The notes under the pieces were generated by a model. It made no database searches. It had not been told where the DNA came from and saw only the letters and a program-made list of their open reading frames with translations. 64,000 bases of DNA from Halomarina pelagica (lineage in GTDB: Archaea; Halobacteriota; Halobacteria; Halobacteriales; Haloarculaceae), in assembly GCF_024228315.1 (NCBI RefSeq), contig NZ_CP100455.1, positions 248,001 through 312,000 on the forward strand, in the 5' to 3' direction. Made by a program: the position numbers and the translations under genes. Every line of letters starts with the position of its first letter. The first letter of the stretch is position 1. Of the stretch, positions 41,345 through 49,195 are shown one piece after another.

Positions 41345-42706
41345 TCACGTCCGCAGCGCCGTTCCGACGTCCCGGGCCGTCACGTCCCGCACGTCGAGCA
41401 GTTCGCCGAGCGCCGTCCTCGCCCGCTCGTCGCCGAGTCGCCACGCGAGCACGCGCTCGAACTTCGCCACCAGCGCGTCCTCGCCGGGGAAGTTCCGGTG
41501 GTCGCCCGGGGCGTCGATGCACTCGGCCTCGACCGTGGTGCCGTCGGTGTGTGTCACCTCCACCCGCGCGCTCCAGCGTTCCGGGAACGTCTCCTCGTAG
41601 CCGAGGTCGTGGTGGAGGTGGACCCGCCGGGCGAGTGCTCGCACGTCCGGGTCGGCCAGTGCCGCGTCCTCGAAGTCGTCGAACCAGAGATCGCCCGACG
41701 CGAGATACCGCGCGAGGACGTAGGGGATGGAGAACTTCCCGCTCGTCATCGTCGTGTAGTCGGCGTAGTCGAGGTCGCACGCGTTCCGATAGGCGTAGAC
41801 GTCGATCGACTCGACCTCGTCCGCGTCCACCTCGTCAGCGATAGCTTCGAGCGCGCCGAGCGGGGCGTGGGTGTATCGGCACGACGGCGTGAACTTGTAG
41901 TAGTTCTCCGCGACGGTCCAGTGCTCGCCGAGATCGGCGAACGACCGGTCGAACGCCTCCCCCTTCATCTCGCGGAGCGGATCGTACACCGCTCGCATCG
42001 CGGCTCGTGACCCCTCCAGCCCGGCGGCCGCGGCGAGTGCCGCGTTCACGCCGGCCTGCGCGGAGAACCCCGCCGTGTAGTTGCGGGCGGGTGCGCCCTC
42101 GCGGTACGGATCGTGCATCGAGACGACCGCGAGGTTCGCACCGAGTCGGAAGGCCTCCCCGACGGTCTCGTCGTCCGCTCCCATCGCGATGGCCCCCGCG
42201 ACGGCCGGGCCGATCGTCGTCCACGTCGAGTGCGGGTCGCGGAGGAGCCAGGGCAACGCCTCGTTCATCCGGTCTTTCATCAGGAATATCGCGTTTTCGA
42301 TGCGCGTACACAGCTCGTAGGCTTTCACGACCCCCTCGACGAGCGCATCGCCGTCAGCGTCGTACGCCTCCGCGAGCGCGAACCCGCCGATAACGACGCC
42401 CGCTCCGACGTGGCCGCCGGTGTTGTGGCCCTCCTCGATCTCGGGGGTGATGGCCGCCGCCCCGTTCAGCAGGGCGGCGCTCCCCGGATCGGTCGTCCGG
42501 TCGGTGCCGACGACCGACACCTCGCCGGGCGGTAGCGTCATCCCGGCTGCGACCCGATCGTTCGCCCCCGCGGCGGAGCCCGCCACCGCCGCGGAGAGTA
42601 CGTCCGCGACCACCCGTACCCCGTGATCGAGCACCTCGTCGGGAACCGGTTCGGCGAGAAACGCCGTCGTGTCCGCTATCCACGCTCTGTCCGCTGGGCT
42701 AGCCAT
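41345..42706 (-). CDS. MmgE/PrpD family protein 2
   Basis: This 453-residue second member of the family keeps the same landmarks as the one at 35685: EIEEGHNTGGHVGAGVVIGG, GAPARNYTAGFSAQAGVNAA and SCRYTHAPLGALEAI, then SGKFSIPYVLARYL. Its overall sequence is far from copy 1, so it is an old paralogue or separate acquisition. A minus-strand TATA box GGTTATACC at 42728-42736 sits 26 bp before the start. It converges with the transporter/SDR operon. A dehydratase or decarboxylase role on a branched di- or tricarboxylate is possible. Confidence 0.87.
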   Translation of the reverse strand: MASPADRAWIADTTAFLAEPVPDEVLDHGVRVVADVLSAAVAGSAAGANDRVAAGMTLPPGEVSVVGTDRTTDPGSAALLNGAAAITPEIEEGHNTGGHVGAGVVIGGFALAEAYDADGDALVEGVVKAYELCTRIENAIFLMKDRMNEALPWLLRDPHSTWTTIGPAVAGAIAMGADDETVGEAFRLGANLAVVSMHDPYREGAPARNYTAGFSAQAGVNAALAAAAGLEGSRAAMRAVYDPLREMKGEAFDRSFADLGEHWTVAENYYKFTPSCRYTHAPLGALEAIADEVDADEVESIDVYAYRNACDLDYADYTTMTSGKFSIPYVLARYLASGDLWFDDFEDAALADPDVRALARRVHLHHDLGYEETFPERWSARVEVTHTDGTTVEAECIDAPGDHRNFPGEDALVAKFERVLAWRLGDERARTALGELLDVRDVTARDVGTALRT

Positions 42707-42727
42707 GCGTGGGAGTTCCTGCCAGGA

Positions 42728-42736
42728 GGTATAACC
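42728..42736 (-). promoter_or_regulatory. TATA box of MmgE/PrpD gene 2
   Basis: GGTTATACC on the minus strand, centred 26 bp before the ATG at 42706, predicts a leaderless transcript. Confidence 0.55.
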
Positions 42737-42804
42737 TTTCGCCCGATCGTCACCGGGGGCGTGGAGAGCCGTCCGTGCGCGGAGGCGGTACGCCCCCGGA
42801 GGCC

Positions 42805-43212
42805 TCAGGCCCGAAAGGACACGTCGGGGACGGCGAGCACGGGTCGATCGGCGTCCAGCAGGACCTGCTGGGTGGTGCTGCCGAAGACGGCCTTGCCCGT
42901 CGGCGAGCGCCGACGCGATCCGACGCAGACGAGGTCCGCGTCGAGGTCCGCGGCGAGGTCGAGTATCTCGGCGGCGGGATCGCCGCTCGACTCGGTGAGC
43001 GTCACGTCGAACCCGGCGTCGTCGAGGACCTCGCGCGCGCGGCGGACCGACGCGACCTGGTCGACGTACGCCCCCTCGGGGTTGTCGGTGAAGGTGTGGT
43101 GGAGGACGACGCTCGCGTCGTCCGGGTCGAAGAGACCCGTGACGGCGCGGGCCTGCGTCCGGGCGCGGTTCTCGTCGTCGGCGACGGCGAGCAGTATCTG
43201 TCGGGTAGCCAT
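42805..43212 (-). CDS. Universal stress protein (UspA family)
   Basis: This 135-residue single Usp domain starts with TRQILLAVADDENRARTQ and ends with the nucleotide-binding pattern VGSRRRSPTGKAVFGST followed by QQVLLDADRPVLAVPD. That matches the G-x2-G-x9-G(S/T) ATP-binding form. The start at 43212 is supported by a minus-strand TATA-like GATATTACT about 28 bp upstream, and the extension to 43236 is rejected. It is monocistronic and has no obvious tie to the island chemistry. Confidence 0.9.
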   Translation of the reverse strand: MATRQILLAVADDENRARTQARAVTGLFDPDDASVVLHHTFTDNPEGAYVDQVASVRRAREVLDDAGFDVTLTESSGDPAAEILDLAADLDADLVCVGSRRRSPTGKAVFGSTTQQVLLDADRPVLAVPDVSFRA

Positions 43213-43309
43213 GTCACCGAACAGTGGGGGCGACAAGTAATATCCGTGACTGTTGCCGCGCGGTCGTTCGGGGACGGGACCATACCGTTATGTCACCGAC
43301 GGCCGACCC

Positions 43310-43405
43310 ATGGGTATGCCCGTCGACAACGACCCGTGGAACCGGGACGGCGACGCCGTCTCCCTGCACGATTCGACCGAACCCCCCGCCCCTGGAGGGG
43401 TGTGA
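43310..43405 (+). CDS. Possible short leader ORF before CoA-transferase B
   Basis: This is an open frame of 31 codons (29 if it starts at the ATG at 43316) with an acidic, haloarchaea-like composition (MPVDNDPWNRDGDAVSLHD). It stops one base before the ATG of the CoA-transferase at 43407. Its last codons contain the GGAGG Shine-Dalgarno sequence (43394-43398) of that gene. It may be a leader peptide that couples translation, a tiny protein, or chance. Confidence 0.3.
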   Translation: MGMPVDNDPWNRDGDAVSLHDSTEPPAPGGV

Positions 43406-43406
43406 G

Positions 43407-44633
43407 ATGGTCGGTGAAGCCGAGCGGCCCAGCGGTGACCGCGGCCCGCTCGACGGGATCACCGTGCTCGACGCGTCGCGGGTGCTCGCCGGGCCGTTCT
43501 GCACGATGCAACTCGGAGACCTCGGCGCGGACGTCGTCAAGATCGAGCGACCGGGCGAGGGCGACCAGACCCGCGGGTGGCACCCGCCGACCTACGGCGA
43601 CAGCGGGGAAAGCGCCTACTACCTCAGCGTCAACCGGAACAAGCGCTCCGTCACGCTCGACCTCGCCGGCGAGGCGGGGCAGACGGTCTTTCGCGACCTC
43701 GCGCGGAACGCGGACGTCCTCGTCGAGAACTTCCGCGTGGGGACGATGGAGTCGTGGGGGCTTGGCTACGAAGACCTCCGCGCGGCGAACCCCGAACTCG
43801 TCTACTGCTCGCTGTCCGGCTACGGCGAGTGGGGTCCGGCCCGCGACCGCCCGGCTTACGACATCGTCGTGCAGGGCGAGGCCGGGATGATGAGCATCAC
43901 CGGCGTCGAGGACGGACCTCCCGTCCGCGTCGGGGTTGCCATCGCCGACATCGGTGCCGGGATGTACTGCACGCAGGCCATCCTGGCGGCGCTGTTCGCC
44001 CGGGAGTTCGGGTCGGCCGGTGGACAGAAGATCGACGTCAGCCTCTTCGACGGCCAGGTGGCGTGGATGACGTACATGGCCTCGAACTACTTCGCCACGG
44101 GCGAGCCGCCGGGTCGGATGGGGAGCAAACACCCGACCATCGCTCCGTACCAGGCGTTCCTCACGCGCGACGGCTACGTGGTCGTGGCCGTCTCCTCGGA
44201 ACACATGTGGCCCCGGTTCTGCCGGGCCATCGATCGGGAGGACCTCGTCGACGACGACCGGTTCGCCGTCAACGCGAAGCGGGTCGAGAACCGCGAGACG
44301 CTCGACGCGCTGCTCGACGACGAACTGGGCGAGTACACGACCGACGAACTCGTCGATCGGCTCGACGAAGCTGGCGTCCCCGCGACCCCCGTTCAGGACC
44401 TCGAACAGGTGTTCGACCACGAGCAGGTCCGCGCACGAGGGATGCGACAGTCGATCGAGCACCCGACCGCGGGCGTCGTGGAGATGCCGGGGAGCCCGAT
44501 GCACTTCTCCAGCACCCCGGCGACGATCCGACGCGCACCGCCGCTCCTGGGCGAACACACCGCCGAGGTGCTGGCGGAGTACGGCTACAGCGAAGCCGAG
44601 ATCGAGCGGCTGGAGGCCGACGGCGTCGTCTGA
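43407..44633 (+). CDS. CaiB/BaiF family III CoA-transferase B
   Basis: This 408-residue CoA-transferase has GITVLDASRVLAGPFCTMQL, VVKIERPGEGDQTRGW, NRNKRSVTLDL and catalytic Asp in VGVAIADIGAG. PAYDIVVQGEAGMMSITG places it with succinate/acetate-type dicarboxylate CoA-transferases (for example succinyl-CoA:mesaconate or citramalate type), a different subgroup from transferases A and C. GGAGG lies 8 nt before the ATG, an unusually clear Shine-Dalgarno site for this window. It starts a plus-strand unit with a metallo-hydrolase, transferase C, an HMG-CoA-lyase-like enzyme and hydro-lyase B. Confidence 0.9.
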   Translation: MVGEAERPSGDRGPLDGITVLDASRVLAGPFCTMQLGDLGADVVKIERPGEGDQTRGWHPPTYGDSGESAYYLSVNRNKRSVTLDLAGEAGQTVFRDLARNADVLVENFRVGTMESWGLGYEDLRAANPELVYCSLSGYGEWGPARDRPAYDIVVQGEAGMMSITGVEDGPPVRVGVAIADIGAGMYCTQAILAALFAREFGSAGGQKIDVSLFDGQVAWMTYMASNYFATGEPPGRMGSKHPTIAPYQAFLTRDGYVVVAVSSEHMWPRFCRAIDREDLVDDDRFAVNAKRVENRETLDALLDDELGEYTTDELVDRLDEAGVPATPVQDLEQVFDHEQVRARGMRQSIEHPTAGVVEMPGSPMHFSSTPATIRRAPPLLGEHTAEVLAEYGYSEAEIERLEADGVV

Positions 44634-44655
44634 CCCCCGCCACCGCCCATCGCAT

Positions 44656-44664
44656 CGTTTTATG
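44656..44664 (+). promoter_or_regulatory. TATA-like box of the metallo-hydrolase gene
   Basis: CGTTTTATG (44656-44664) contains the first in-frame ATG (44662) of the next gene, but a TATA role would place transcription start near 44687, favouring the GTG at 44689 as a leaderless start. Confidence 0.45.
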
Positions 44665-44688
44665 TCGCGGTGGGGCGTACTGTTCGTC

Positions 44689-45351
44689 GTGCCCCCCGAG
44701 TACGACGGCCTGACGTTCACGCGACCGGGCCACGCCACCGTCCGCATCCAGTCCGACGATCTCTTCGCGTACGTCGACCCGTGGAGCGACGTCGTCGACG
44801 GTCGGCCGGCTGACGCCGACCTCGTCTTCGTCACGCACGACGACTACGACCACTACGATCCCGACGGCATCGAGGCCGTCTCCACCCCCGAGACGACGGT
44901 CGTCGTCTACGAGGGGGTGGACGCGACCGACCTCGATCGCGACGTCCGGTCACTCGCGGCCGACGAGGAGTTTACCGTCGAGGGCGTCACCGCCCGGGCA
45001 GTGCCGGCGTACAACGATCCGGAGGGCGAGCACGTCCGGGAACCGGGCGTCCCGTACCACGCCGAGGGGGAGGGTATCGGTCTCCTGTTCGACTTCGACG
45101 GCGCGACGATCCTCGTCCCGAGCGACACGGACTTCCTCCCCGTCCACCGCGAACTCTCGGCGGCCGTCGTCCTCCCGCCGATCGGTGGAACCTACACGAT
45201 GGATCGCCGCGAGGCGGCCGACCTCGCGGCCGCGGTCGGGGCGTCGCTCGTCCTCCCGGTCCACTACGACACGTTCGAGGCCATCGAGACGGACGCCGAG
45301 GCGTTCGTCGAGGACGTCCGGGCGCGCGGGATGGACGCGGTACTGTTCTGA
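44689..45351 (+). CDS. Metallo-beta-lactamase-fold hydrolase (UlaG-like)
   Basis: This protein of about 220 residues begins with the MBL-fold segment FTRPGHATVRIQ and AYVDPWSDVV. The metal motif reads THDDYDHYDPDG where most family members have THxHxDH, so the second His is Asp. Later FLPVHR, GATILVPSDTDF and LVLPVHYDTFEAI supply further ligands. UlaG-like enzymes hydrolyse lactones or cyclic phosphodiesters. I chose the GTG at 44689 because homologues begin near here and a TATA-like box covers 44662, and the ATG at 44662 (9 residues longer) is the alternative. A lactonase-type role next to a CoA-transferase is possible. Confidence 0.8.
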   Translation: MPPEYDGLTFTRPGHATVRIQSDDLFAYVDPWSDVVDGRPADADLVFVTHDDYDHYDPDGIEAVSTPETTVVVYEGVDATDLDRDVRSLAADEEFTVEGVTARAVPAYNDPEGEHVREPGVPYHAEGEGIGLLFDFDGATILVPSDTDFLPVHRELSAAVVLPPIGGTYTMDRREAADLAAAVGASLVLPVHYDTFEAIETDAEAFVEDVRARGMDAVLF

Positions 45352-45521
45352 GGTCGGTTCACCGACGTCGGTCCGAGGCGGCCGACGGCTGGACTCTCCC
45401 TCGACGGCGACACCCTCCTTCGGTCTCGTCGTCCGCGTCCGGCGGGCTACGTGTATCCGCGATGTCAGCGGGGTTTATAGGTGTCCGACGCGAACCCGTA
45501 GCATCGTCGCCGGTGTCTGTC

Positions 45522-45572
45522 ATGGGCTCTCGGCCGACCGGCACGGGCGAGTACCGACAGTGTCTATCATGA
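45522..45572 (+). CDS. Possible 16-codon upstream ORF before CoA-transferase C
   Basis: ATG at 45522 opens 16 codons (MGSRPTGTGEYRQCLS) whose TGA overlaps the ATG of the CoA-transferase (ATGA at 45569-45572). A TATA-like GGGTTTATAG at 45471-45480 would start the mRNA near 45505, so this short frame would be the first one met by ribosomes. It may only serve coupling. The evidence is limited to position. Confidence 0.25.
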   Translation: MGSRPTGTGEYRQCLS

Positions 45573-46780
45573 ACGAAGCAAATCACGACGGTGGACCGCT
45601 CCGCGGCCTGACGGCCGTCGAGGCGGGGTCGATGATCTCCGGGCCGACGGTGGGCCGCCTGCTGGCGGACTTCGGCGCGACGGTGATCAAGGTCGAACAT
45701 CCCGAGTTCGGCGATCACATCCGGAGCTTCGGCCCGCAGAAGGGGGGGATCGGCCTCTGGCACAAGTACCTCTCGCGGAACAAGCGGTCGGTCACGCTCG
45801 ACCTGAGCGCCGAGCGCGGGCAGGCCGTGTTCGAGGACCTCGTGAGCGAGGCGGACGTGCTGATCGAGAACTTCCGCCCCGGCACGTTCGAGCGGTGGAA
45901 CCTCGGTTACGGGCGGCTCCGCGAGGTCGCCCCCGGCCTGGTGATGCTCCGGATGTCGGGGTTCGGGCAGGACGGCCCCTACGCGGAGAAGCCGGGGTTC
46001 GGTACGCTCGCTGAGGCGATGAGCGGCTTCGCCTACCTCAACGGCTTCCCGGACCGCGAGCCGCTGCTCCCGCCGACGGGCCTCGCGGACTCCATCGCGG
46101 CGCTCTACGCCACCTTCTCCGTGATGTTCGCGCTGTACGACCGAGAGGTGAACGGCGGGAGCGGCCAGTGTATCGACGTGAGCCTCATCGAACCGATCTT
46201 CAACGTCCTCGGCCCCCAGCCGCTGCGCTACCAGCAGCTCGGGGAGGTCGAGGCGCGCTCGGGCAACCGCTCTACCTCCTCCGCGCCGCGGAACGTCTAC
46301 CGGACGAGCGACGACCGCTGGGTCGCCATCTCCGCGAGCGCACAGCCCCTCGCCATGCGCACCTTCGACGCCATCGGTCGTCCCGACCTCAAGGACGACC
46401 CGCGCTTTTCGACCAACGAGCGCCGCGTCGAGAACGTCGAGGAACTCGACGCGATCGTACAGGAGTGGATGGACGAGCACACCCGAGAGGAGGTGCTCGC
46501 CGCGTTCGACGCCGCGGACGCGACGCTCGCGCCGATCTACAACGTCGAGGACATCCTGCACGACGAGCACTACCGGGCGAGGGAGGCGACCGTGACGGTC
46601 GACGACCCCGACCTCGGGGAGGCGGTCGTCCAGAGCGTCGTCCCGAAGTTCTCCGAGACGCCGGGCGAGGTCCGCCACCTCGGCGCGGACCTGGGCGAGC
46701 ACAACGACGCGGTGTACGGCGACCTGCTCGGCTACGACGAGGCGCTACGCGCGGAACTCGAGGAGGACGGGGTCGTATGA
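45569..46780 (+). CDS. CaiB/BaiF family III CoA-transferase C
   Basis: This is a 403-residue CoA-transferase with LTAVEAGSMISGPTVGRLLA, VIKVEHPEFGDHIRSFG, RNKRSVTLDL and catalytic Asp in PTGLADSIAALYA. It resembles transferase A (20238) more than B (FGTLAEAMSGFAYLNGFPD, SSAPRNVYRT, FSETPGEVRHLG). It is coupled by ATGA to the HMG-CoA-lyase-like gene, so its CoA ester is the likely lyase substrate. The start at 45569 begins the family sequence; there is no in-frame ATG between it and the probable mRNA start. Confidence 0.9.
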   Translation: MNEANHDGGPLRGLTAVEAGSMISGPTVGRLLADFGATVIKVEHPEFGDHIRSFGPQKGGIGLWHKYLSRNKRSVTLDLSAERGQAVFEDLVSEADVLIENFRPGTFERWNLGYGRLREVAPGLVMLRMSGFGQDGPYAEKPGFGTLAEAMSGFAYLNGFPDREPLLPPTGLADSIAALYATFSVMFALYDREVNGGSGQCIDVSLIEPIFNVLGPQPLRYQQLGEVEARSGNRSTSSAPRNVYRTSDDRWVAISASAQPLAMRTFDAIGRPDLKDDPRFSTNERRVENVEELDAIVQEWMDEHTREEVLAAFDAADATLAPIYNVEDILHDEHYRAREATVTVDDPDLGEAVVQSVVPKFSETPGEVRHLGADLGEHNDAVYGDLLGYDEALRAELEEDGVV

Positions 46781-47730
46781 GCCTCCGCCTCCCCGACTCC
46801 GTGACCGTCGTCGAGATGCTGCCCCGCGACGGGTTTCAGCGCCTCAACGAGTTCGTCCCGACCGACGAGAAGGTCGAGATCGTCGACCGGCTGAGCGCGA
46901 CCGGCGTGGACGAGATCGAGATCACGTCGTTCACCCACCCGAAGGCGGTGCCGACGCTTCGGGACGCCGACGAGGTCGCGGCGCGGATCGAGCGCCGCGA
47001 CGGCGTGACCTACCGGGCGCTCGTGCCGAACCGGGTCGGGATGGAGCGCGCGATCGACGCCGAGGTGGACAAGGTGAACGCGCTCGTCACGGTGAGCGAG
47101 ACGTACAGCCGGAAGAACCAGAACATGACCGTCGAGGAGATTCTGGGAGAGATCGAGGCGATCTGCGATCTCGCCGCGGACCACGACGTCGAGGTCGAGG
47201 CGGGGATGGGGACGAGCTTCTACTGCCCCTACGAGGGACGGGTCCCCCGCGATCGGACCCTCGACGTGGTCGACCGCGTCGTCGCGGCGGGCGTCGACGA
47301 GGTGACGCTGGCGACGACGATGGGCCTCGCGAACCCCGTCCAGGTCGCGGAGACCTTCGAGGCCGTCTTCGAGCGCCACCCCGACCTCGACGCGGGGTTG
47401 CACCTCCACGACACGAACGGGATGAGCCTCGCGAACACGCTCGCGGCGATGGAGAGCGGCGTCTCGCGCTTCGACGCGTCGGTGTGCGGCCTCGGCGGCG
47501 GCGTCGTCCTCCCCGGCGGGATGAGCGGCGTCGGCAACACGCCGACCGAGGACCTCGTCCACATGCTCGCCGCGATGGGCGTCGACGCGAACGCCGACCT
47601 GGAGCGCGTGACCGACGTCGCGCGCGACGTGCGCGACCGACTGGAGCTGTCCACCGCGAGCCACGTCCTCGCCGGGGGCACCGTCGAGGGCGTCCTCGAC
47701 GCGGTCGCCGCAGGGGAGGGAGACGACTGA
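46777..47730 (+). CDS. Hydroxymethylglutaryl-CoA-lyase-like enzyme lacking the loop cysteine
   Basis: This is a 317-residue TIM-barrel lyase. VEMLPRDGFQRLNEFVPT holds the Arg-Asp of the HMG-CoA lyase start (usually RDGLQ). GTSFYCPYEG and LHLHDTNGM with metal-binding His residues follow. The signature GLGGC of true HMG-CoA lyases is GLGGG here (about residues 238-242), so the mobile-loop catalytic Cys is missing, although another Cys precedes it (SVCGLGG). It may cleave a related 3-hydroxyacyl-CoA or use a different acid. The gene lies between CoA-transferase C (ATGA overlap) and hydro-lyase B. Confidence 0.87.
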   Translation: MSLRLPDSVTVVEMLPRDGFQRLNEFVPTDEKVEIVDRLSATGVDEIEITSFTHPKAVPTLRDADEVAARIERRDGVTYRALVPNRVGMERAIDAEVDKVNALVTVSETYSRKNQNMTVEEILGEIEAICDLAADHDVEVEAGMGTSFYCPYEGRVPRDRTLDVVDRVVAAGVDEVTLATTMGLANPVQVAETFEAVFERHPDLDAGLHLHDTNGMSLANTLAAMESGVSRFDASVCGLGGGVVLPGGMSGVGNTPTEDLVHMLAAMGVDANADLERVTDVARDVRDRLELSTASHVLAGGTVEGVLDAVAAGEGDD

Positions 47731-47870
47731 TGTCCCCCCAGCGCGAACGGACGCGTATCGGCCGCCCCGGTCGATACGACCGCGTAGATAGTATCGACAG
47801 CCGACCGTCCGACCGACGTCCCCGACGTGGGGGCGTCGACACCCTACGACCAGTGACCAGCGACCCATGA
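47730..47870 (+). CDS. Possible small Arg-rich ORF linking lyase and hydro-lyase genes
   Basis: ATG at 47730 overlaps the HMG-CoA-lyase-like stop (TGATG), and the frame of 46 codons ends at a TGA overlapping the hydro-lyase ATG (CCATGA, 47867-47870). The peptide (MSPQRERTRIGRPGRYDR start) is basic and unlike the acidic proteome, so it is doubtful as a protein. It contains an imperfect hairpin at 47814-47837 (CGACG-T-CCCC, loop GACG, GGGG-CGTCG). The overlap at both ends is striking but could be chance. Confidence 0.25.
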   Translation: MSPQRERTRIGRPGRYDRVDSIDSRPSDRRPRRGGVDTLRPVTSDP

Positions 47871-49195
47871 CCGGAAAGACCCTAGCAGAGAAGATCCTCG
47901 CGGAGAAGTCGGGGACTGACGCCCGCGCCGGCGACTACGTCGAGGCGGCCGTCGACGTGATGATGGCCCACGACGTGACCGGCCCGCTCGCCTTCCAGAC
48001 CTTCCGCGAGGTGACGGGCGACGACGCCGAACTCTTCGCCCCCGAGCGGACCGTACTGACGATCGACCACCACGCGCCCGCGGACGGCGTGCAGGCGGCG
48101 AACAACCACAACTCGGTGCGCGGCTTCGCCGCGGAGTTCGGTGCCGTCCAGTACGACGTGGGGGATGGCATCTGCCACCAGGTGCTGATAGAGGACGGCT
48201 TCGTCGCGCCGGGCGACCTCGTCGTCGGCGCGGACTCCCACTCGACGACCTTCGGCGGCGTCGGCGCGTTCGGGACGGGCGTCGGCTCGACCGACCTCGG
48301 CACGGCGTTCGCGACGGGCGAACTCTGGTTCCGCGTCCCCGAGACGAAGCGCTTCGAGGTGGCCGGCGACCTCCCGGACGGCGTCTACGCGAAGGACCTG
48401 ATCCTCAAGTTCATCGGCGACGTCGGCTTCGCCGGCGCGACGTACGACGCCGTGGAGTTCGGCGGCGAGGCGATCCGGGGCCTCCCGATCCACGAGCGGA
48501 TCGTCCTCTCGAACATGACCATCGAGATGGGCGGCAAGGCGGGCCTCGTCGAACCCGACGAGCGCGTGGCGAGGTTCCTCGCGGCGGGGAACGGGGACGT
48601 CCGCGCGGCGGACGTGGACACGAGCCTCGCGCCCGACGACGACGCCGAGTACGACGCCCGGTTCACCTACGAGGGGAGCGAGATCGACCCCCAGGTGTCG
48701 AAGCCGTCGAACCCCGAGAACGCCGTCCCGGTGACGGCCGTCGAGGGGACCGAGATCGATCAGCTGTTCGTCGGCACCTGCACGAACGGGCGCTACGAGG
48801 ACATCAGGCTCGTCGCCGACGTGCTGGAGGGCGAACGGCTCCACCCGGACGTCCGGATGGTCGTCGTCCCCGCGTCGAAGGCGGTCTACCGGAAGGCCCT
48901 GGAGAGCGGGGTGCTGGAGACGCTGATCGACGCGGGAGCCATCTTCCAGACCGCCGGCTGCGGTCCCTGCTTCGGGACGCACTCGGGCGTCCTCGGCGAC
49001 GGCGACGTCTGCCTGGCCACGGCCAACCGCAACTTCCCCGGCCGCGAGGGGTCGATGGAGTCGTCGGTGTACCTCGCCAGCCCGGCCACGGTCGCCGCGT
49101 CCGCGCTCTACGGCGAGATCACCGACCCGAGGGCCGTAGAGACGAGGCGGTACGACGACTATCGCGTCGCGGACCGGGAGGGGGTGTCGTCGTGA
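47867..49195 (+). CDS. Aconitase/3-isopropylmalate dehydratase family large subunit B
   Basis: This 442-residue [4Fe-4S] hydro-lyase large subunit has TIDHHAPADGVQAANNHN, GICHQVLIEDG, GADSHSTTFGGVGAFGTGV, and cluster cysteines in GTCTNGR and TAGCGPCFGTHSG. Unlike large subunit A it keeps the standard CTN motif. It is close to the homoaconitase/isopropylmalate isomerase branch of archaea. A true leucine pathway role is possible, but no leuA or leuB is nearby, and it follows a CoA-transferase and a lyase. It overlaps its small subunit (GTGA). Confidence 0.9.
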   Translation: MTGKTLAEKILAEKSGTDARAGDYVEAAVDVMMAHDVTGPLAFQTFREVTGDDAELFAPERTVLTIDHHAPADGVQAANNHNSVRGFAAEFGAVQYDVGDGICHQVLIEDGFVAPGDLVVGADSHSTTFGGVGAFGTGVGSTDLGTAFATGELWFRVPETKRFEVAGDLPDGVYAKDLILKFIGDVGFAGATYDAVEFGGEAIRGLPIHERIVLSNMTIEMGGKAGLVEPDERVARFLAAGNGDVRAADVDTSLAPDDDAEYDARFTYEGSEIDPQVSKPSNPENAVPVTAVEGTEIDQLFVGTCTNGRYEDIRLVADVLEGERLHPDVRMVVVPASKAVYRKALESGVLETLIDAGAIFQTAGCGPCFGTHSGVLGDGDVCLATANRNFPGREGSMESSVYLASPATVAASALYGEITDPRAVETRRYDDYRVADREGVSS

